NCBI GenBank assembly: GCA_034670405.1
Contig: JAXDDX010000072.1
Location: 1,240,001 to 1,304,000, forward strand
Source of the DNA: Hoplostethus atlanticus
Lineage: Eukaryota > Chordata > Actinopteri > Trachichthyiformes > Trachichthyidae
DNA length: 64,000 nt
Direction: 5' to 3'
How positions within the stretch are numbered: position 1 is the first letter of the stretch; each line of letters opens with the position of its first letter. The position numbers and the translations under genes are program-made. The notes below the pieces were generated by a model, which ran no database searches, was not told the origin of the DNA, and saw only the letters and a list, made by a program, of their open reading frames with translations. Below, piece by piece: positions 35,201-47,200 of this stretch.

Positions 35201-38200
35201 GAGTTATTGGATGCCAATACCACCACGTTCTCTCCCATATCTCCACTTTTGTAACACACACAGACACACGCACGCACCTTCTCCAGAGGTACATAAATGT
35301 GCACGTTTCCTTGTGATATGCTGATCACTTGGCAAACACACCACCTTATACATCATTTTACCTGGTTGTTACTGGTCTTTAATAAGGTAGGGGCCTCGTT
35401 GCGGGAGGGGGGCGAGGGGGAGGAGCTGTTCTCGCTCTCGCTGCCGTCACTCAAACTGACCCTGCGTGGCCACAGGGAGACCATTAAAACCAAATGGACC
35501 CCAAACATGAACAAATGACAAAAGAAATATTTCAATAGAACTGCTATATTCTTATCTTCTAGTTTTATTTGCTGTATCCTCTTAGTATTTGATGCTGTGG
35601 TCCATCATGACCACGCACTGACCTGCGCTGGTGGTGTGTTAGGTGTGTGTGTGCCGGCCGCTCCATGTCCGAGTCCATGTCGTTGTCGTCGTCGTCCTCC
35701 GAATCCTCATCGTTGTCGTCTGAGTGCAAATCCTGAATTATCGAGTGCAGTGGACCGAGCACTGTGTGGGAGAAACAGAGAACATGAAGAGGGCGAGGCA
35801 TAAAAAAAAACAACCACAAAATTAGTTTTAAGTTAAGCACAGAAGAAAAAAAAACTATCATGCACAAAGCCGTTGATCATGCTGTGCAGTGGGAGTGATG
35901 GTGAGATGGTCCAGTGGGCACTTGCGGCTGGACCCTGACGATCCAATGAAAGGTTGCCGTTCGATTCCAGTAAGGCTGGGAACCCACTTCACGAGGTAAC
36001 AGACAGAAAACATCAGGCATCACACACACACTTCCTTTTGTGTTGTAGAGGAACACACACTCAGTGCTACACTAGACTAGCCTCCTTAACAATTCCCTAC
36101 CTTTGGAAAGTCATGCCAAGACAGAGAGTGGTTGTCTGGCGCTGTACATCGTTCCAGACAACCACATTGTATCTGCTAGGTTAAGCTAATGCAAACGACT
36201 GACCCTGCTGGCTCATGGATGCCAGGGCCCGCTGTCCAGCCATCTGCACTGGATCTGCAAAACTTTGTATTTACTACATATCCTAAACTAAGACTCCTAC
36301 TTTAGTTGCTTTATACCCCAACCCGTGTCCCTCCTCCTCAACCAAAGCCACTGCCTACCCTGACATTGCTTTGCCCACGGACGCTTAGGGTATGAAGCAA
36401 CGCGGTTGGATTTGGGGAACACACACTGTTGGTGGATTTTTCTTTCCACGCTTTGCATTTTTTCCCCATCTCTGGCACACAACCCAATGGCCGATCTCGG
36501 TTCAGATTGCATTAGTTGTCATTCTAGAGGACGTGAAGATTTGCTCAGATTCAAGCTGTAAGAATCTAAGTTTAAAATAATTATGATGGTCTGACTGGAT
36601 CAGGGGGTAACAGATTAAATTCCTGAACCCTCACACACGACAAGATCATCTGTACTAGCGTTGACGCACTGCAATCTTGAAAAGCAGTTGCAATGCCAAA
36701 TAACGGCTACAATCGGCCTAAAACTCGTGTAGTGTGTCTCCAGCCTTAGAGATCAGAAGGAGTGATGCGAGCCGGTGACTGGAGGGGCAAACTGGTATCA
36801 TATCCAAGATGCAATACCAACCCCTGCTGACGAGGCCGTGAGCACGGAACTTTGCATGAATTTTCATTAATTGAAAGATATTCTTCATGCAGGTGTAACC
36901 GTGGGGTGGGAGGATGGGGGTTGTGGTGAGTAGGCGTGAACAAGGCATGTGTCAGGGTGTGTCAGTGTAACGGTTACCTGTGTGGGTGCTGGCAGGAATA
37001 GCCAACCTTTTCCTTATGACGAAGTCCACCACTGCATCCACATAAAATACAAACACACAAGCAGAGGTCAGCCTCAAGGCAAGGAGCTCTCCAAGGCATC
37101 AAGACTGGGTTTCTCAAAAGCGTTTTAATGATATTTCTTGCTTTCTTGCATGCGATTATTCAGCCGGTTCTTTGGCCTGACTGTAATCAAGCTACCAGGT
37201 AAACAGAAATTGCCTAACAATCAGAAAAATTGCTCAACAGGATGATATCATGTTGCAAATTTTGGGCAGTATCATCCTCAATGACCTTAATGAAGAATTA
37301 TTGATTTGAACAGATTTCTTTACTGATTCCACTAAGAATTATGACCATATTACACTACGTTACACGACTCCCATTCATTTAGCACTGGCTCATAATTCTG
37401 TCTTAATTAATAGATTCACCTGGCCTAATTGCCCTCTATAGCATTTAAAAGACAGGAATTACACTTTAACACCAAGATAATCTTTGGGAATGGCCCTGAT
37501 TCAGGATTCCTCCATTTTTCCCCCTCAGGAAAGCCTTTGGAAAAACAGCTTCCATTCATTTTTAATTAGAGATTGTTTTCCTGCCTTTTAGTATTCTGAT
37601 CACACCTCTGCAGATTAGTACTCTTTGACAAAACTAGCAGCAAAGAGCAATCTAGTTCCTGCAATCAAATCTGGATTTAATCATAATCAAGGCATTTCTG
37701 CCCTTCTGAATGTGCTAATGTCAAGTGAGTATACATTTTCAATTTCCCTTCATAAATAAAGTTTCTTTGAACTTCACCTACTAGAGCAAAACAGTTGTGG
37801 GACAAATCGTGGCACAAAGCGTTGTCATTTTCAGTAGGAATTTTCACTGCAAAGGCATTTATCTCCACCCAGTCTCCACAGTCGGTTTGTTTTAACGCCG
37901 ACAAACAAATCTGGAACGAGTTGTTCCATATGAACCACCGGCTACACCGGACCATTACCGAGATCATTTCTGACAGAGAAAGTCAATAAACATGAGATCA
38001 GGTGTAACAGGTGTGTGTGCCAACAAATTACCTTGCCGCTTGTGATGTGTGGGACCAAAGCCTGAACTGGAGCTGGAACTGGCCGGACTGGGCTGTTCTG
38101 ACTGGGAAGAAGAAGAAGAAGACTTTTGAATTGAAGCTGCCGCTAGCCAATATTGTGTGCAGATATTTAATATTTTTAAATGATCATTGTCCTGCCCCAT

Positions 38201-41200
38201 AAATAAAGATATTTACAAAGACTAAAGCAGCCACATAGAAGTGTGGAGGCACACACAAAACCTTCTGTAAAACAATGGGGGTTACAAGCATCCATATTAG
38301 GATTTGCAAGATTTGAAAAATGTAAAAATCACTCTGATCGCTGATCAACCGGTGTAATTGTAGTCATCAGTTAGCTCATCCCAGCTCAGGTTCCTGCCGA
38401 TGGATACTAGCATCCTGCCTACATGTCCTATTCTCCTGGTCTACCTCCTTCTGTCCACGCTGGTCATGTTTGTCTGTGTGAGTGTGTGTCTCTTATCTGT
38501 TCCAGGCTGCAGCTCGGCGGAGTTGGCGTGTGCGTGCCCCTTCCTAGGACGATGCTGACTGAGCGGGCGTTTGCGTTCTCCTATCTGGGCAGTGTTGGCG
38601 CCTGCGTGGTCCCCTAGTCCTATGATGACACTGACTGAGCTGCCGTTTGCTGTGATGCCGCCCCATCAGATCTGGATGTCCCACCATAATAAACTTTTAT
38701 ATATTGTGTATATGCTGCTTGCCCAAACTCGGCATCTATTGCACGCCCAACCGTCCTGGTAGGGGGATCCCTCTCTGAGTAGCCCCTCCCAAGGTTTCTC
38801 CCAATTTTCCCTATAAGGTTTTGTGGGAGTTTTTCCTTGTCCTCTGTGAAGGTCTAAGGCTGGGGGATGTCGTGTACTAATCATTTATTATTTTCACATG
38901 TTGGGCACTGTGAAGCCCTTAGAGACTGTAAGGGTGATTAAGGGCTATACAAATAAATGTGATTTGATTATTCATCTCACCGTACAAGGATATTTATTCA
39001 TTCACTATGCATATTAGGCTTTTATTATTATTGTAGTAGAAATATATCAGTAGGGTTTCAAAGGGGAGACTAAAAACTGATATTGAGAAGGGATCAGTAT
39101 ATGTTGCAATCATAGTAGAAGGAGAAGAAGAGAGTAGGTAACAGTTTTACTGGCCACACACACACACAGTCCAAGGAGACGGGCCCAAAGAAAAAAAAAA
39201 AATTCGAAGAAGCCATTAAAGTTAATTGTAATTAATTTGTTTACGTTCCTTCCTGGTGAACCTCAGAAGGGGACGGATGCGGACCGACGCAGAACAATAC
39301 CGCACTCCCAGAAGAGTTCGGCTCTTCGGCCAGGGCAGTGATTTATGAGGCTAGTTGGAAATGTTTTCCGACTGATAAGGCTCAGTCCTCAATACACTGG
39401 CTGTAAAGACACCAGATTGTTAGGGGGGAGAAAAAAATAAGATGCCAGAATAGGTAGAGAAAACTTCCTTAAGGTGGAAAACACAAGTGATGGATCTCTA
39501 TCTGATATAGGCAGTGTTTTTGCTGTGTTGGATTCATCTGTATGGCAATGATGGCAGTAACAAAGACCTATGTATGAATTAGTAGGTAGAACAACATATA
39601 TTGGGCTCATATTGTCTATATTGTATAATGATCAATACTACACTGGCTGTCTATGGGAAATCCTTAACCAGAATTTAGAATGTTGCCACAAAATATTACA
39701 AAAATATCAGTATCAGCTAGGGGTGCACAATATATCGGCGACCACATCGGTATCTGCTGATGATAGTGATTTTTTCGGTATCTGTCCGATGAGCAAAACT
39801 GGGCCGATGTGATCAACCGATGATTATTTCTCTGTCTAGTTGCGCGTTTTGTCTTTTTCAGCCACGCAGGATTTGTTTGGGTACTTGCACATGACGTTGA
39901 CGCAGCACAACAGCATTTTGGGCTAGCTATCTTCAAACCTAAAGTGAACCAATGTCAGCGGTCTGGCCGTTTTTCACGGTGTCACAAGAAGACACCAGGG
40001 TTGCAGTATGCAATACTTGCAAAGGCGAAGTAATGCGAGGAGGATGCCGGGTCAAATCCTTCAACACTACCAATTTGATCGACCATTTGAAGAACCGTCA
40101 TCCACAAGTGCCATCCATATGAGGAACGAGTCACTGCTAAGCAGCCAAAAACCGCACCACCGGCAGCAACGGTTGGTAGCCCAATACAGTAAACACTCAA
40201 AAATACAAAGAAATTTAACAAGGACAGTGCAAAGGCCAAATCAATCACAAACAAGGTAATGGAGATGATTGCTCCATTACCATGGCAATTTCCATAGTGG
40301 AGGACCGAGGATTTTGACAGCTGATAGTTTATTGAACCACTCCACAGCCTTCCGAGCCGACGTTACTTCTCCGATGTATCCCTCCCTGCTTTGCACGAAG
40401 TGGTAGCCACATATATCCACAAGTTCTTGCACAGAAATGTGACTGACATTAGCTTTACCACTGACATATGGAGCTCAGACATTATGAGTATGTTAAGCCT
40501 TACTGCTCAATGGATCGATGACAGCTTTGAAATAAAGAGTTATGTTGCACGCGCAAGACTTTCCTGGTTCGCATACTGGGACTGCCATAGCAAGTGCGTT
40601 TGACGGCATGTTTGCTAAGTGGGACATCCCGAAAGAGAATGTGCACATTGTGCTTCGAGACAATGCACGAAATACAAAGAAGGCAATGGACGAGTGTGGT
40701 GTTAAAAGCCTGGGCTGCATGGCTCATACACTACAGCTAAAAGTAAGTGAGTGTTAAGCCAGCGGAGCATCTCTGACTGTGTGGCTATCGGAAGGAAAAT
40801 GGTCGGACACTTTAAGTACTCTCAACTTGCCACCTCTAGGCTGAGATACATACAGAAAGAGTTGGGCATGAAAACCAAGATGCTACAGCAAGACGTGGCA
40901 ATGAGATGGAATAGTACTTTCTATATGATGAGAAGTCTGCTGGATCAGAAGCGCGCACTTGGTGCGTATGGGGCAGATTATGAGCTCCCCGCCTCTCTCA
41001 GCGCACACCAGTGGGGCCTCATTGAAAACATGATCTCGCTTCTAGCTCCTTTCGAACAGTTGACGAGAGAGATAAGCTCATACTTAGCTACGACTGCTGA
41101 TGTGATTCCCTCTGTTGTGGCATTAAAACGTTTGCTGAGCAGCTGATACAGATCAGACAGCAAAAAGCACTCTACTCAAAGTTGTGAACGACCAATTTGG

Positions 41201-44200
41201 AAGCGATTTCTCCGAGCCATTGTATTACTTGGCAACGATACTGGACCCAAGGTACAAAGACCGCTATTTTGATGCAGACACTAAACAAGAGGCAAGAAAT
41301 ATGCTACAGAAGCAGGTGGACAATATGACGCGCAGCAACAGCGCCACAGAGACACCTGATGACAAAAAACTGCAGGAAAAAAAAGATGCGTGCAGAAAGT
41401 GATGGTGGTGGACATTTGCTGTTGGACATGGAAAACGTGACCCTGGAACAGCAGGCAGGCCTGGCAAGCCGAATGGGAGTGCAGGTATTAATCAGACCCA
41501 ATATTGCATTCAAATAATCAAAAATTGTTAATGTTCTGACTCCTAATAATTTGCCAGACTTGTATAGAATATAACATGTCAATATTCCTATAGGTGTGTG
41601 GCTATCTGAGTGAGGCCCCCCATCCCCAGAAATGAGAGCCCCCTGCAGTATTGGAAAAGCAACATGTCCCGTTTCCCTGCCCTGGCCCAAGTAGCACGCC
41701 AGTACCTCTCGGCTCCATGTACAAGCGTCGACAGTGAACGTCTCTTTTCCGCTGCATCAAACGTGGTTGATGAAAAGAGAAATAGGATCACATGCGAGAA
41801 AGCAGAAAGAAAAACCTGCCTCTGCTGATTAAGTAGGCCTAGGTTGTACTCTACAGTGTCTGTGGAAAACAGTGTTTGGGACATTAACTTTGAGAACATT
41901 ACAAGTCACTTAGGAAATGTGCACAGACTACAGTGTCTGACATAAATATTGTCAAGTTTGATTAGTGAGAATATTTTGTCAGGATATGTTTTTGATGTTT
42001 TGATTTCGCTACTTATTTCATACATTTTATTAAAATGGACTAAGTAAAAGCACAATGTTTTGCACAAGTAGTGTCTCATTGCCATCAATATCGGCAAGTT
42101 TGATTAGTCATAACACCATGTCAAGATATTTTGATTTATCCTTCCCAAACTTTGACAATTGTGACTTAAATTGGACTTTCATTAAGTTTAGCAAAATGTT
42201 GTCAAGTTCCTGGTGAAGCTACAAGTTGTAAAAGTACCCTAAAGTTAACACTTAGTTACTTTAGTTGTTTTTTATGGTGCCCTATATCTTGTTGAGAAGA
42301 AACCATGTAGTAAGGCTATGATTTATGGGCTTGTCTAAATGTTGGGAAATACATTTTTTTTCCACTTCACAGTATTTACATGTGTGATCAATTCAGTATG
42401 TACAAAATGTGTTTTATACAGATCATATTGACATCAGTGAATATCGGTTATCGGCCATAACAGAAATAATATTATCGGTATCGGCCAAAATTCTCATATT
42501 GGTGCATCCCTAGTATTAGCCATCAAAAACCTATATTGAGTGAACCCTTTGCAATTTGAGTTAATGTACGTTCTTATTTCAGTCTCCAGCACAGGCACCC
42601 CCCCCCCCCCCCCCCAGAGTGGAGGAGGGAGGGGTGGAGAGAGAGAGAACAAATAAAGAAAAAAAAAGTAAGACACAAAATAGAGACACGTGATAAGAAA
42701 ACTGTGTCAACGTCACGTAAAATTTTGGTTGTTTGTATTGTTTTTTTTTCTTACCCAGCTTTCCTGTACAGGTCATTTTGGCCAATGTTTATTTCAGTGA
42801 ATAATAATGATATGTGTATGGTCTAAACACTTGAATTTAAAACTGAAATGAAAAAGAAAAGTAAGAGTGAGGGGAGAAAAGAAAGGGAAAGCATGAGATG
42901 AACAGGAAAAAAAGGGAGATTTGGGGTCATTAGAATTGTGAAATTTAAAGATATTGAATAGCAGCACAATTTATCAGCTACTAGCAGCTACAATCCAAAT
43001 ATATTGGCATCTTCAAAACCCACATCAGGCTGCAGGGTTTGGCTGAGGCTGCACTGAGAATCATTCTACTAATAAACTATGTTGGCAGACTTAATAATAA
43101 AGAAAAAAAATCTACCTTCCACAAATATGAACAGAGATATCAAAACGGCATCATTTCATAAAGTCAAATAACTACCAAAACAAAATAACTCATCCATGCC
43201 TGTGGTGAAGGGAAGAGAGGATTTCAGAGTATATCTGCCCATTTAAGTCTCTATTCCATTTAACATGCTATTGAAACCATTAGTGTTCAAATGATTACAG
43301 GCATACTCGTTACAAAATACCCATCAAATAACAGCTAAGGTGGAACACCAGCTCGACGTTACTCATAATCATTTACTTGACAGATGAAGACACTTGCACT
43401 TTTTCAAGCGCTTCTTTAAAAACAGCTTTTTGTGTGTGTGTGTGTGTGGGGGAAAATTCAAAGGTTGGCCAATCAAACTGAGTAAATTATTTGATTTTCT
43501 TTCAGTCTGGATTTTGGATCATAAGTGTGCTTTCCTGTGGCTGATGCATGCATGAAATTTGAGGAGTAAGACAGTCAAGAGCATTGATCACCAGGATCAA
43601 ACTGCAAGTGCCTTTCTATTAATGTCAAAGCATGCAAATAACAATGGTAAGAGAAAGTACACTACACATAGTGTAGCAAGGAAACTTGAGGGTGCAGGCT
43701 GTGTATATTTTAATGCGCAATACAAAAAGTAGTGCTCCAAAAATCCACCAATGAAGTGACTCCTAGTCTCACAAAATGACCGAAAGCACAAAATTAAAAA
43801 CACATTCTACTACTTCTTAAAGAACAAAAAGGTAAGTTAAGTCTTTAACAAAAATCTAAATTACTTCAGACTGGATTGTCTTTATTTTAAATATATAGAA
43901 TGATACATTTCCTTCGTCATTTTCTTTACTTCACTACCCAGAGGCACCGTTTTTCTTCTGTCCATAGAGGCACCCCTTATACTCCAAATCCCTCCATCAC
44001 TTTAAACTGAACTATAGGGCGTCCAAGAATTCTGGAATTGTGAGGATAAATATCACATATCACAAAATTTCAACACTACGTTGATACCGTTCAATTCTTG
44101 AACGAATGTGTTCTGTTCAACCGTATTGGAATAGACCGAGCTCTTGACAGTGGCAGCAATCAAAACAGATCTTCAACTAGATCCCAGTCCACCTAAACTG

Positions 44201-47200
44201 GTTGACAAATCAAAACCCCTGAGCAAAAGTTGCTACAAAGCTGTCCAGGTAACTTAGCAAAGCTTCTCAGTGACCACTGTATATTTTTGTCCATTTGTCA
44301 GGATGGCTGAGAGGTCTAAGGCACCAGGATTCCAGGATTCTAAGCAACAATGGCACCTATGTGTAAGAAATCTCCTGTGTTATCCCAAACCACAACACTC
44401 AAGGCTGGGGAGAATGGGCAGGGCTCTCCATTCAATTTCTAGAGGCGTGTGAGCCATCACAAATCAGGGGCGAGATAATCGCATCTCTGGCGATGGGGGA
44501 TATAGCCACTTCATCTGCAGCCAAGTCTGCTAGTGTGAGCTCTTTCTTACCCCAGGCACTGACACTGCATCCTTGTTGCAATTTATGAGCTTTTCCCAGA
44601 TCTAAAATCCCAGTTTGAAGAGGCAGGGAGAGCCAGAGAAGACTTAGAAGCTTGCCAGTGTAGAAGGAGAAAGAAAGACAGTGCTCATTTCTGTGCTAAT
44701 TTTATCTTTATAGTTAAATTAACTTTTGGTTAAAAAAAAAAAAAAAAATAAAGAATGAGTTTTTAGTTTTTATTGGTTGGGGCTTTCTTACAAACTGCCA
44801 TAACACAAAGAGTGGGACAGAAAAGTCCACTTGCAACAGAGACTCAACAGGAGGCCACAGCAAACCTGAGAGTTGCCCCAGAATAATAAAAGAAAAACTG
44901 GAGAACAGAGAAAGATTTGCAGAAGAGACATGAGAGAAAAAGAGAACTGAGGACAAAAGGCAGAGCAACTTCAATGGTCATCACCTCCCGCCAACTAACA
45001 ACACACAGCTGGTCTATTGGTTTATGGGACAGCTTCTTCAGAGTGCCATAAATCTCACCACCACTCGGTTTTAGGGCTTTTGTCCTGCCTTGCTCTAAGC
45101 CACCAAAGCAGTCCTCTTCAAGGACGATAAACAGTCTTTAGTAGTAGTTTACTCACATCAATCTGGGCTCCTCTTTTAACTCAGCACAGTCGAGACAGCC
45201 AAAAAGACGGACGCCTGTGGACTTGGCCAAGCTGATCAAAACGCCTTGGTTTGCTTGCTGATTCAGCAGAGGCTGAACCAACAACATCATTTTAATCTGA
45301 ATTAAGAAGCCAGTTTGACATTGTAGGTTAATGCAAACAATGCAATTCCTTGAAACAGAAATGCTATGGCTCGTAAACACAAACGTAACATAAATTTGCC
45401 AGTCCTTTGTCACCTTAGAGTTAAGTCGTTTCGAGAACAAGGTGGGAAATGTCAAAGTCAGCACACGTATCTTTATTGGGTGCAAAACATAAAACCTTTC
45501 TCGGTACATTGTGCCCATCAAGCTTTGTTATAAAATATGGCATAATATACATCCAGGATCCAATTAGATCCTCATAAGCATTGACAAGGCCAGGTATTAG
45601 CCATGTTTGTATTCAACTTTCAAATTAATTTCAAGCGACCTTTAGAAATGTTTCACCCTTGTTGAAGCCAATAAATGGCTTCTTGAAAATAGCCGTAATG
45701 AAAAAACTGAAAAAAAGAGAGTCAAGAATCAATTGGAAAGTTGTTGTTCTTTAGTGTCAGCCAATGTTGGCCATATTTCATGCTTCCCTTAAAACTTAAT
45801 GGTCATACAAGTGCAAAAAGAGATTTATACACGGGAGAGGCGGCGCTATGCTATTTCTGGGAGGTCGTGGTGGACCTATGAACCTTTGGATTCCAATACA
45901 TAGGAGTGATACCCATTGAAGCCTTGCACACCTGGTGTAACTGTTCAACAAAAAGTGCTAAGGTTTAAACAAACTTGTGCAGGTGACAAATCACTCAGCA
46001 TATGCCCACATCCTTGCAGTGAACACCCAGCCTGTTCAAAACAAGGTCCTTCGGTGCGACCGCCAGCCTGCATTCCCTTCGTTTCATCACCTACTCCACG
46101 CTTCCTCCCTTCTGCCGTTTCTGCCCCAGCGCTCGGTGGAAACACAAAGATCAAACAAGTGGTCACATGAGAAGTGTGAGTGGTGCTATGGGCTGGGCCG
46201 GCACTCGGCCACCAGGGTTGCTAGCCTGGGGAGAATGAGGCACCTGGCATTCGTCTCCACTTGTCCTGCACCCCGCAACCCATTTACAACCAGCTCCACC
46301 CCCAGTCCTCCTTTTGGGAACGCAGAGCAATACTAGCGCAACCAGAGATGCAGGCACTAAAATGCATTTACATATTGCACATATAAAGCACACACCATTT
46401 CTGCTAGTGCTAGCAGCCTCTAAATGATAATTCCTCTGCTTACCCAAGCAGCTCCTAAAGAGAAAGACACACAAAGAACCAAGGCAGAGGTTTGCCTAAG
46501 TATTTGTGCAGAAATAAATACACCATGGGTATAAAAGGAAAACTGCTAAAAGCATGGAGAGTTTGACAATGAACCTTTCTGCCACAATTGCATAAGGTTC
46601 GCCCCTTTTTTCTTCTTACAAGCAAGCTAAAAGATTCAAGGGGAACTCTAAGCTATTCACTGCCTCCTCTCCCCATTCTCCTCAGGTGTTGTAAAACCAT
46701 AAATCTTTCTTGTCTACTGTTTGGCTTTAAAACAACTCTTCTTTATGGGGGAGGTTCTCCAACATAATGCGTGAGGACTTAGCAACCCAGTCAAAAGCCA
46801 GCCTATTCATGAAAAGGTCTACAGATGAGTTTCTCTTATCCTCTTGCACTGGTAGTCAAAAAGTCATAATGAGTCATAGTGCAACCATTTTCAATCATTT
46901 AACACAAAATGTCTTTACAGTATAAAAATTCTTTAACTTTAAACCATTTCTGGCTCATCACATTCTGATTCATAGGCACTAGGCAACAATTAGGCAACTG
47001 AATTATATCCTGTAAATGCGCCTCAAATTATCAGCAAGTGTTGTCTACTTCCTGTTTGGCCACCCAGACAAACACAGCTGAACACCCACCAGGTTTATTG
47101 GTGCACATCTCTTTTTCCCAATGCCCCCCCCTTCCAGTTCCCTGGAGCCCACCAGACCTCTGTTAAAAGGGATTCTATCCCAGTTGGTCATTTGATTTTA

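Larger units (their letters stand above)
39583..42550. repeat. hAT-like MITE copy split by the hAT insertion
   Basis: The left part 39583-39717 (starts TAGGTAGAACAACATATATT, has GGCTGTCTATGGGAAATCCT, ends AATATCAGTATCAGC) and the right part 42513-42550 (GTATTAGCCATCAAAAACCT to GAGTGAACCC) join into one family copy once the hAT element and one 8-bp duplicate are removed. Confidence 0.7.
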
